A stretch of 10,393 bases of DNA, from assembly GCA_031273185.1 (NCBI GenBank), contig JAISSG010000126.1, positions 1 through 10,393 on the forward strand, read 5' to 3'. Source of the stretch: Treponema sp. GTDB lineage: Bacteria > Spirochaetota > Spirochaetia > Treponematales > Breznakiellaceae. The notes under the pieces are model-generated. The model ran no database searches and was not told where the DNA came from. It worked only from the letters and a program-made list of their open reading frames with translations. How positions within the stretch are numbered: the stretch's first letter is position 1; every line of letters starts with the position of its first letter. A program made the position numbers and the translations under genes. Below are positions 1 through 5,810 of the stretch, piece after piece.

Positions 1-790
1 GTTATACAATCTGGGGCTGGTAAACACGGTTGAGCCCTTTCAGCGGCTGATCAACCAGGGGATGATCCTCGGCGAAGACAACCATAAGATGAGCAAGAGC
101 CGGGGCAATGTGATCAACCCCGATGATGTCATTAAAGAATACGGGGAGGATTCCCTGCGCCTGTACGAGATGTTCAGGGGGCCATTGGGGGTCAGCAAGC
201 CCGGGATCCCCGCCGGTCTTATTGGCGTGTCGCGCTTTCTGGAACGGCTGTGGGCGATAGGCGAAAAGCCGTTATGCGAAGCCCCCCCCCAGTCCCCAGT
301 CCCCAGTCCCCAGTCCCCGGATACCGAGAAACTTACGAGGTTGCTTCACAAAACGATCAAGAAGGTGAGCGAGGACACGGCAAGCCTGGACTTTAATACC
401 GCCATCAGCGCGATGATGATCTATTCCAATGAACTGGCAAAACTTGCCGAGATTCCCCGCGCCTTTTGGGAACCTTTGGTGATCATGAGCAGCGCCTATG
501 CGCCGCATCTTGGCGAGGAACTGTGGGAAAAACTGGGGCATAAGGAGTCAATTTCGGCCTGCACCTGGCCGGCCTACGACGAGCGACTAACGGTTGACGC
601 TGAGATTACCGTTGTCGCGCAGGTGAACGGCAAAATCCGCGACAAGTTTACCGCCGCAGCCGGAACCGCCACGGCAGAGCTTGAAAAAACCGCCCTTGCC
701 CTCCCCGGCGTGTGCAAGTGGATCGAGGGGCATACGGTGGTCAAGGTTATCGCCGTGCCGGACAAGCTGGTAAACATCGTGGTGAAGTAA
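1..790 (+). CDS. leuS: Leucyl-tRNA synthetase, C-terminal part (5' end outside window)
   Basis: This class I aminoacyl-tRNA synthetase charges tRNA-Leu in the cytoplasm. The frame is open from position 2, so the gene begins upstream; about 262 residues are visible of a family usually near 800-880. The KMSKS ATP-binding signature is at 86-100, followed by RGNVINPDDV, which is typical of LeuRS. Next comes the helical anticodon-binding domain (HKTIKKVSEDTASLDFNTAI). The C-terminal domain has the characteristic VVAQVNGKIRDK and ends in PDKLVNIVVK. Between the catalytic core and the anticodon-binding domain lies a Pro/Ser/Gln stretch (about 284-319) encoded by CCCCAGT heptamers; E. coli LeuRS has a non-repetitive linker there, so the repeat lies in a variable loop. 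The gene converges with the FAD-subunit gene across a 26-bp gap with no clear terminator hairpin. The identification is secure. Confidence 0.96.
   Translation, partial: LYNLGLVNTVEPFQRLINQGMILGEDNHKMSKSRGNVINPDDVIKEYGEDSLRLYEMFRGPLGVSKPGIPAGLIGVSRFLERLWAIGEKPLCEAPPQSPVPSPQSPDTEKLTRLLHKTIKKVSEDTASLDFNTAISAMMIYSNELAKLAEIPRAFWEPLVIMSSAYAPHLGEELWEKLGHKESISACTWPAYDERLTVDAEITVVAQVNGKIRDKFTAAAGTATAELEKTALALPGVCKWIEGHTVVKVIAVPDKLVNIVVK
287..318 (+). repeat. In-frame CCCCAGT heptamer array inside leuS
   Basis: Four perfect CCCCAGT units (287-314) are followed by a partial CCCC (315-318), and preceded by a run of C. Because 7 is not a multiple of 3, three units are read as a seven-residue period, giving PQSPVPS and then PQSP here. 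The same heptamer, in the same orientation relative to coding, makes up one end of the large insert in the aminotransferase gene at 4951-5048. The array falls in the linker between the LeuRS core and the anticodon-binding domain. Confidence 0.9.
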
Positions 791-816
791 ATTTTCTTTA
801 TTCGTGGCGGGGTATT

Positions 817-1647
817 TTATTCCGAAAGACTATTGACATTTATCGTAATGAAATTTATCAACTCCTGCCTGGAAAGCTCGTCGATATTTTGAACGCCTTT
901 GAGAAAATCCTCCCAGTGGCCGATAAAGTCAGAGACAATCCGGCGGCCAAGGGGGAGATGCTTGCCAATAAGTATGCCTTCACTGTTCCTGTCGCGTAAA
1001 ATCACGTCGGTTTTGTAGACGATTTTAATGTCGTTTAACACATTTTTCTGCGTCTTAACCAGCATAACGGCAACCCTGCTCCTGTTTGCCTGGCTGTCGA
1101 ATTTATTGTATATCGAGTAGTCCCAGGTATCCAGCGGCACCCGAATCCGGGTGAGGATCTCCTGCGGCTTCAAGGTATCCCTGACGGGCGTTGACAAAAA
1201 CCGGGGGGCGGAAATCCAGCGGGAAGACTGGGCCGTCCTTAGCTCAAACTGCGCGTCCAGGGCGTTAAGCACCGCCGGGCTGTCCAGCCGCCAGCCGGAA
1301 AAGCAGATGTTGCCCCCTATGGTTGCCATGTTGCGAAGCTGCGGCCCGGCTATGCTTTCCAGGCAGCGGCGCAGGGCAATGGGGACAATTTTTCCCAGCT
1401 CGATTATCTGGCTGAGTTTTACCATCGCGCCTATTTCCAAAAAACGCTCGGTGCGGCTTATGCGGTGCATTTCCTCAAGCCGGTCAAGGGAAAGGATCAT
1501 CGAGGGCAGTTCGAGGATTTGCCTGCCCTTCTCGCGGATCAGGCCGGTGCCGCCCGCATAGGGAACGGCTGCGGGATAACGGCTCCATGCCGAAAAAAGC
1601 TCCGAATAGCTTGCGGGAAAAAAGACCAGGTTAAGCTGATCTGCCAT
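817..1647 (-). CDS. Molybdenum hydroxylase FAD-binding subunit (CoxM/XdhB-like)
   Basis: This is the medium subunit of a xanthine dehydrogenase/CO dehydrogenase-type enzyme. In the family it carries FAD, taking electrons from the two [2Fe-2S] clusters and passing them to NAD+ or another acceptor. From the ATG at 1647 it is 276 residues, slightly short for the family. The two FAD-binding signatures are visible: AGGTGLI (residues 31-37) and NMATIGGNIC (106-115). A divergent C-terminal flavoprotein domain follows from about residue 190 (KFDSQANRSRVAV). I chose the ATG at 1647 over one 16 codons upstream because GGAGG lies four bases before it and the family N-terminus begins about there. It overlaps the [2Fe-2S] gene by 17 bp. 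The 3' third looks more A+T-rich than its neighbours. The substrate cannot be named. Confidence 0.85.
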   Translation of the reverse strand: MADQLNLVFFPASYSELFSAWSRYPAAVPYAGGTGLIREKGRQILELPSMILSLDRLEEMHRISRTERFLEIGAMVKLSQIIELGKIVPIALRRCLESIAGPQLRNMATIGGNICFSGWRLDSPAVLNALDAQFELRTAQSSRWISAPRFLSTPVRDTLKPQEILTRIRVPLDTWDYSIYNKFDSQANRSRVAVMLVKTQKNVLNDIKIVYKTDVILRDRNSEGILIGKHLPLGRRIVSDFIGHWEDFLKGVQNIDELSRQELINFITINVNSLSE

Positions 1648-2116
1648 AGAGCCTCCGCTGCCGGATTTCGACAGCCTTTTCAACGCCTTCGACAAGCTGC
1701 TCGGGATCGGTACAGCGGCACTTGATCCCGTTGAAAGCGGCGAGTATTTCCTGCCGGGATGGGCGCTTGATCCTGTCCATAAGGGCCTCGGCGTTCAGCA
1801 CCTTGCTGGTTCTGCAATAGCCGCAGTTGCCCAGACCTGCCTCGGCAAAGCCAATCATTATGTCGTGGTACTCGTCGGTCTGGGAAAATCCCTCTATGGT
1901 GATGATCTCGCTGCCGCGTACCCTGAACGCCGGGATAAGGCAGGCGTGGCTGACGCTGCCGTTGAACATGACGGCGCAGAAGCCGCATTTCCCGGCCAGG
2001 CAGCCTGCCTTTGCCCCCAGCAACCCGAAATTGACCCTGAGTATGTCCACAAGCCGGACGTTCGCCTCGCTTCGGACTATTACGTCTTCACCGTTCAGAA
2101 TAAAGCTTATGGTCAT
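1631..2116 (-). CDS. Molybdenum hydroxylase [2Fe-2S] subunit (CoxS/XdhC-like)
   Basis: This small iron-sulfur subunit links the molybdenum site to FAD. It is 161 residues, the usual size. The N-terminal plant-ferredoxin-type domain has Cys39, Cys44, Cys47 (CLAGKCGFC) and Cys59. The C-terminal helical domain has Cys98, Cys101 (NCGYC) and Cys133, Cys135 (KCRC). All eight cluster ligands are therefore present and both clusters should form. The usual second-cluster motif QCGFCTPG reads NCGYCRTS here: the Gln near the pterin and the Thr-Pro-Gly turn are replaced. The family's CRCTGY likewise reads CRCTDP. The start overlaps the stop of the molybdopterin subunit as ATGA (2113-2116), which indicates co-transcription and probable translational coupling. 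The family call is secure; the substrate is unknown. Confidence 0.9.
   Translation of the reverse strand: MTISFILNGEDVIVRSEANVRLVDILRVNFGLLGAKAGCLAGKCGFCAVMFNGSVSHACLIPAFRVRGSEIITIEGFSQTDEYHDIMIGFAEAGLGNCGYCRTSKVLNAEALMDRIKRPSRQEILAAFNGIKCRCTDPEQLVEGVEKAVEIRQRRLYGRSA
1652..1656 (-). promoter_or_regulatory. Ribosome binding site deciding the FAD-subunit start
   Basis: The minus strand reads GGAGG-CTCT-ATG, a strong Shine-Dalgarno core four bases before the ATG at 1647. It lies inside the 3' end of the upstream [2Fe-2S] gene, so the 17-bp overlap is probably real and the two genes may be translationally coupled. Confidence 0.65.
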
Positions 2117-4287
2117 GCCGCCCCGCCTTCTTTTCTTTTTCTGATAAGCGCGTACCAGATGTCCAGGGACTTCAGCGGTATGGACTCGAAATTGTAATCC
2201 ATTGCCTGCGAAACCGCCTGCAGGTAAGCGGCAGGCACGCAGGAGAACGGAAGGTCGCCTATGCCCTTTGGATCGTTCGAGCTGTTCCAGATAAAATCAA
2301 TGCTGATTGGCGGTATCTCGGAAGGCCCGGGAATGTCGAAATTGCAAAACTGCTCCGCGGGGATTACGCCGTTGACATAACCGATCTGCTCCCTGAACGC
2401 CCAGCCCAGAGCCTGCACCACGGAGGCTTTGATGCTCCTGCGGGCGTTGTCCTGGGAGATTATCTTCCCCCCGTCAACGCTCATCCACACGCCGCGTATT
2501 TTCGGGATGTACTCGACAGGGTCTATTGCTACCTCAACCACCGCCGAGGCCCAGCCAAGCCTGCTAAAGCCGCTGGTATCCAGCGCAAAACGCGGCGCAC
2601 TTTGCGACGCACCTTGCGGGTTGGGGAACCATTGATCCCACGCGTAGCTGTTTGCGGGGCGCACAGTCTTTCGTATTTTGATGGGAAGGGGATCCCGGAA
2701 ACGCTGTTTGCGGATGGCAAGGCAGGCCTGCTCCACCATCGGGGTAATTACCGCTATGTTCCGCGACAAAACCGAAGGCCCGGAATCCGGGCAGTCGGGA
2801 CCGCTGCTTATCCGCACCATCTCCGGGTCTATCCCGAGAATTTCCGAGGCAATCCCCGCCCAAATGCCGCCGTAGCTACAGCCGGAGCTGACCACGCCGG
2901 TTCGTATTTCCAGCGAACCGTCCTTTTCGAGAATCATCTCGATGCCGTAGCTTCCCCTGTCCTGGCCGGCGTATAAAAGGCCGCAGCTCTGGCAGCCAAG
3001 AGCGACGCCTATTCCCCTCAGGGTTTCGCCCTCTACCAGCAAATTCCCCTGCTGGTTTCGATGTATCCTCAGCAACTCATAGGAGGCCCACTTTCTTCGG
3101 TAGTCGCTCATGATCAACGCAGAGTCGAGGAGCTGCTCGCCGGAATTTTTTTCCCCTGACGATAGGCCCTGGAGAAGGACGCCGCCGTTGAGGAAATTCT
3201 CCTTGCGCCATTGCGAGGGGTCAACCCCGAGGCGATCGGCAACTTGGGAGGCCTGGCGTTCCGAGGCGAAAAAACCCTCGGCAAGGCCAAAACCGGCAAA
3301 AGGCCCCTGCGGCGGGATGTTTGCCCGCTGCGCCAAGCCGGAAAACTGGATATTCGGCACTTTGTAAACCCCCAAACATCCAAGGCAAACATTATCGAGC
3401 AGTTCCTGGGCGTTAACCTCGTAAGCACCAAGGTTAACATGGGCATTTATCTTCATCCCGACAACGTTGCCCTTGCCGTCAATCGCGCTTGAGACGGCTA
3501 TTTCCGTTTTGCAGCGCTTTGGCGAGAAGGAAAAATCCTCCTCCCTGGTTAGCATCAGCCGTACCGGCCTCTTGGTGATCCATGCCCCCAGCGCCGCGTG
3601 GCAGGCGACAAGCGACGGATACCAGAACCTGCCGTCCATGTGCAGCCCTGTCAGGGCCGGCTTAACATAGACAGCGGCGGCGGACGTTCCGAGAACCTGG
3701 GCGACCGAGCGCCTGACGTGAAACGGCCACTGGGTAGCCGTGCATACCACCAAAGTCCCCGTCCTTGCCCGGCCTTTGCCCTGATCCTCGGCTGGCTCCG
3801 CCTGTTCCAGCCAGGCAAACGCGCCGGTCGGCTCGGAGTACCAATGCTCCTGAATCCCCGTGCTGTAATTGCTTTCCACCACCGACTCGGCGCTTGCAAA
3901 AGCAGCCTCGGGATTGCCGATCCGCACTTCCCTCCTTGCCGCAACCATGCCGTCGTGCTGCTCGCCAATGGACAAAACCGGCTCTTCTTCGCTGGCATCG
4001 ACCACGCAGTTTCTTGCGCATTCCTCCAGGGTGTTTTTGTCCGGCCCCAGCAGCAGCGCCACCGGCTCGCCCGCATAGGAAAGCTCATCGCCGGCAAATA
4101 CCGGCATGCCGGAACTCTCAAGGCGGTTTTTCCCGGGAATGTCCTCGGCGGTGATCAGCGCGAAACCGCTGGGGAGTTTTGGGCATTCGATAGACTTTAG
4201 CCGGCCTTTGGCAACGGGCGATCGTATGGTAGTGGCATATATCATCTGGGGGAGATAGATGTCGGAAACAAAACCAGGCTCTTCCAT
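2113..4287 (-). CDS. Divergent molybdopterin-binding subunit of a molybdenum hydroxylase (XdhA/CoxL-like)
   Basis: This is the large catalytic subunit of the xanthine dehydrogenase/aldehyde oxidoreductase family, 724 residues from the ATG. Visible landmarks are an N-terminal hammerhead domain (about 10-110, IYATTIRSPVAKGRL), then TATQWPFHVRRSVAQVLG (183-200), RPVRLMLTREEDF (240-252) and PPQGPFAGFGLAEGFF (325-340). The C-terminal lobe contains GIWAGIASEILGIDPEMV and SRNIAV. Several positions depart from the family. The GGGFGGK loop is replaced by TGLHMDGRFWYP (213-224), the Arg of FRGFG is Ala (FAGFG, 330-334), and the catalytic Glu of GxGE is Asp678 (GIGD, codon 2254-2256). The frame is intact, so this looks like a divergent clade rather than a decayed gene. 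An in-frame TTG at 4296 is an alternative start. I prefer the ATG at 4287 because it sits in TAGCGATG, directly after the upstream stop; neither start has a clear Shine-Dalgarno. Confidence 0.85.
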   Translation of the reverse strand: MEEPGFVSDIYLPQMIYATTIRSPVAKGRLKSIECPKLPSGFALITAEDIPGKNRLESSGMPVFAGDELSYAGEPVALLLGPDKNTLEECARNCVVDASEEEPVLSIGEQHDGMVAARREVRIGNPEAAFASAESVVESNYSTGIQEHWYSEPTGAFAWLEQAEPAEDQGKGRARTGTLVVCTATQWPFHVRRSVAQVLGTSAAAVYVKPALTGLHMDGRFWYPSLVACHAALGAWITKRPVRLMLTREEDFSFSPKRCKTEIAVSSAIDGKGNVVGMKINAHVNLGAYEVNAQELLDNVCLGCLGVYKVPNIQFSGLAQRANIPPQGPFAGFGLAEGFFASERQASQVADRLGVDPSQWRKENFLNGGVLLQGLSSGEKNSGEQLLDSALIMSDYRRKWASYELLRIHRNQQGNLLVEGETLRGIGVALGCQSCGLLYAGQDRGSYGIEMILEKDGSLEIRTGVVSSGCSYGGIWAGIASEILGIDPEMVRISSGPDCPDSGPSVLSRNIAVITPMVEQACLAIRKQRFRDPLPIKIRKTVRPANSYAWDQWFPNPQGASQSAPRFALDTSGFSRLGWASAVVEVAIDPVEYIPKIRGVWMSVDGGKIISQDNARRSIKASVVQALGWAFREQIGYVNGVIPAEQFCNFDIPGPSEIPPISIDFIWNSSNDPKGIGDLPFSCVPAAYLQAVSQAMDYNFESIPLKSLDIWYALIRKRKEGGAA

Positions 4288-4289
4288 CG

Positions 4290-5810
4290 CTAACAAGTAT
4301 AGCCATTGGCTATTGATTGGGCAACCTCGACAACCCGCTCAACCTGGGCCTTGCCCATCCCCGGCCAGATGGGGAGGGAAATTTCCTGCTTGCAGCTTTC
4401 CATGGTATGCGGCAAATCGTCCTCGGCCAGCTTGTAGCGGTTTTTGTAAAAGGGCATGGTATGCAGGGGGATGAAATGCACCGACGCACCCACGCCCGCC
4501 TCTTTGAGCCTGGCGATAAATTCGTCGCGGGAGATTCGCAGGCGCCGGGAATCCAGACGCAGGGGATACAGGTGGCGGGCATCACCGGGGCCGGTCGGGG
4601 GAACGAGAAAACGCCCGTCGCCGCCGAAGGCCCCGTCGTACACAGTGGCGATTTCCTCGCGCATTCGCAACAGGTCCCAGGCACGGGAAAGCTGCACCCT
4701 CCCCACGGCGGCGAGCAGGTCCGGCATGTTGTACTTGTAACCCGCCTCCACCACCTCGTAGTACCAGAAGGCCCTTGCATCGGAATAGCGGTTCCAGACA
4801 CTGCGGTCTATGCCGTGGAGCCGCATAACCGAAACCCTGCGGGCAATGTCCCCGTCGCGGCATACCAGCATCCCCCCCTCGCCCGTGGTGATTGTTTTGG
4901 TAGCGTAAAAGGAGAACACGCCAACGTCTGCGAGAGTGCCGGCGAAAGATGGGGGTTGGGGACTGGGGACTGGGGACTGGGGACTGGGGACTGGGGACTG
5001 GGGGGTGGGGACTGGGGACTGGGGATTGGGGACTGGGGACTGGGAGGTGATGTACGGGGGCGTTGCGGGGGTGTCGCCCGCTGGTCTTGCTAAAGCAAGC
5101 CCGCCATTGTCGCATACTGGGGCAATCACTGGGGCTCTTGCCATGCCGCCTTCATCTGGGCACAGCTTAACGCTGTGCTGGTTTGTTGGCACCCCCGCTG
5201 AGGGGGGGAGCGGAAGACCGCCATAGGCGGGCTGAAGCGAGGGGGGAGGCTTCCCCCCTATTTCCCTAGTCCCTAGTCCCTGATCCCTAGTCCCTATAAA
5301 AGACGGAAACGAGTGAGCGGCATCCTCAATGACTTTTAAGTTGTAACGACGGGCGACCTCCATTATCGAACCCATGTCGCAAGGTAGGCCGCCGTAATGC
5401 ACGGGGATTACCGCTTTTGCTTTTCCGGCGGGGAGTTGTTTGAGCGCGTTTTCCACGGTGGCGGCATTGATGTGGAAAGTGCCGGGGGCTACGTCAACAA
5501 AAACGGGATCGGCCCCCAGGTAGCGGGCAACCTCGGCGGTGGCGGTGAAGGTGCAGGAGGGAACCAGCACGGCATCGCCGGGGCCTACCCCACAGGCCTC
5601 CAGCGCCAGGTGCAGGCCGCTGGTTGCCGAGTTGACGGCAAAACAGCGCAGGCCGGGGGTTTGCAGGAATTCGGCAAATTCTTTTTCAAAGGCAAGGGCC
5701 TCGGCGCCGGTGGTCAGCCAACCGGAACGAAGCACCCTCAGCACGGCCTCTTCTTCCTCCTTGCCGATAAAAGGCCGGGCAAAGGGGATGTCGCTTGACG
5801 CTGCGGGCAT
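4290..5810 (-). CDS. DegT/DnrJ/EryC1/StrS-family sugar aminotransferase with a large in-frame insert
   Basis: This PLP-dependent aminotransferase is expected to aminate a 4-keto (or 3-keto) nucleotide sugar, normally using glutamate. It is 506 residues, whereas the family is usually about 370-400. Motifs in order are IPFARPFIGKEE (N-terminus), SGWLTTG (29-35), NSATSGLHLAL (60-70, phosphate binding), EDAAHS (162-167, Asp163 facing the pyridine nitrogen), then FSFYATKTITTGEGG with Schiff-base Lys305. The C-terminal domain contains YKYNMPDLLAAVGRVQL. Between FIGT (171-174) and FAGTLADVGVFSF (from 289) lie about 114 extra residues encoded by heptamer arrays and palindromes; without them the length would be about 392. 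The start forms TAATG with the upstream dehydratase stop, implying coupling. That neighbour supports an amino-sugar role (ArnB/PglE-like). Whether the enzyme is active with the insert is unknown. Confidence 0.92.
   Translation of the reverse strand: MPAASSDIPFARPFIGKEEEEAVLRVLRSGWLTTGAEALAFEKEFAEFLQTPGLRCFAVNSATSGLHLALEACGVGPGDAVLVPSCTFTATAEVARYLGADPVFVDVAPGTFHINAATVENALKQLPAGKAKAVIPVHYGGLPCDMGSIMEVARRYNLKVIEDAAHSFPSFIGTRDQGLGTREIGGKPPPSLQPAYGGLPLPPSAGVPTNQHSVKLCPDEGGMARAPVIAPVCDNGGLALARPAGDTPATPPYITSQSPVPNPQSPVPTPQSPVPSPQSPVPSPQPPSFAGTLADVGVFSFYATKTITTGEGGMLVCRDGDIARRVSVMRLHGIDRSVWNRYSDARAFWYYEVVEAGYKYNMPDLLAAVGRVQLSRAWDLLRMREEIATVYDGAFGGDGRFLVPPTGPGDARHLYPLRLDSRRLRISRDEFIARLKEAGVGASVHFIPLHTMPFYKNRYKLAEDDLPHTMESCKQEISLPIWPGMGKAQVERVVEVAQSIANGYTC
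4951..5048 (+). repeat. GGGGACT heptamer array, 14 units
   Basis: There are fourteen contiguous seven-base units. Ten are perfect GGGGACT. Four are variants: GGGGGTT (4951), GGGGGGT (5000), GGGGATT (5021) and GGGAGGT (5042). On the coding strand (minus) the array reads as a PQSPVPS period. It contains no stop triplet in any of the six frames. The runs of four G separated by three bases fit a G-quadruplex pattern on the + strand, which is the template strand for the aminotransferase gene. Confidence 0.95.
5086..5258. repeat. Cluster of short palindromes in the core of the insert
   Basis: Five inverted repeats lie close together: CTTGC-TAAA-GCAAG (5086-5099); the perfect 7-bp arms GCACAGC-TTAAC-GCTGTGC (5160-5178); CCCCC-GCTGA-GGGGG (5192-5206); CCGCC-ATA-GGCGG (5218-5230); and a GGGGGGA/TTCCCCCC pair (5241-5258). 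They resemble the palindromic modules of dispersed intergenic repeats such as REP/BIME-like sequences, but here they are translated. No function is assigned. Confidence 0.7.
5264..5298 (+). repeat. CCCTAGT heptamer array, 5 units
   Basis: The units are CCCTAGT (5264), CCCTAGT (5271), CCCTGAT (5278), CCCTAGT (5285) and CCCTATA (5292). On the opposite strand the unit is ACTAGGG, one base different from the ACTGGGG of the other array, so the two arrays form imperfect terminal inverted repeats of the insert. Unlike ACTGGGG, this unit carries TAG on the coding strand. The altered third unit turns what would be an in-frame TAG into CAG (Gln177). Confidence 0.9.

Larger units (their letters stand above)
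4951..5298. mobile_element. Composite heptamer/palindrome element inserted in the aminotransferase gene
   Basis: This segment of about 348 bp is bounded by two arrays of related heptamers in opposite orientation: GGGGACT units at 4951-5048 and CCCTAGT units at 5264-5298, both read on the + strand. The core holds several short palindromes. It interrupts the conserved aminotransferase fold between the EDAAHS motif and the catalytic lysine and stays in frame throughout, adding about 114 residues of low-complexity Pro/Gly/Ser/Ala sequence. It encodes no transposase and I see no clear target-site duplication. It therefore resembles a small non-autonomous element or an aggregate of intergenic repeats that landed inside a gene. 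The element call is inference; the structure is directly visible. Confidence 0.6.

Noticed and set aside
791..816. Bidirectional terminator between leuS and the FAD-subunit gene
   Set aside because: The gap is only 26 bp and I find no inverted repeat in it.
1151..4200. Several + strand open frames of 60-200 codons opposite the molybdenum hydroxylase genes
   Set aside because: They are shadows caused by high G+C content. The minus-strand proteins carry all the recognisable motifs and the overlapping starts and stops.
2113..4287. Molybdenum hydroxylase large subunit as a pseudogene
   Set aside because: The 724-codon frame is uninterrupted, the junctions with its partners are exact (ATGA, TAGCGATG), and most structural motifs are intact. 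Substitutions at the active site alone do not show decay.
4951..5048. Possible CRISPR or satellite array
   Set aside because: The units are seven bases long with no spacers, and there are no cas genes. It is a simple tandem heptamer repeat.
4317..5093. Long open frame on the + strand (258 codons) opposite the aminotransferase gene
   Set aside because: It is antisense to a clearly conserved gene and is extended by the stop-free heptamer array, which reads as a TGDWGLG period. There is no family resemblance or ribosome binding site.
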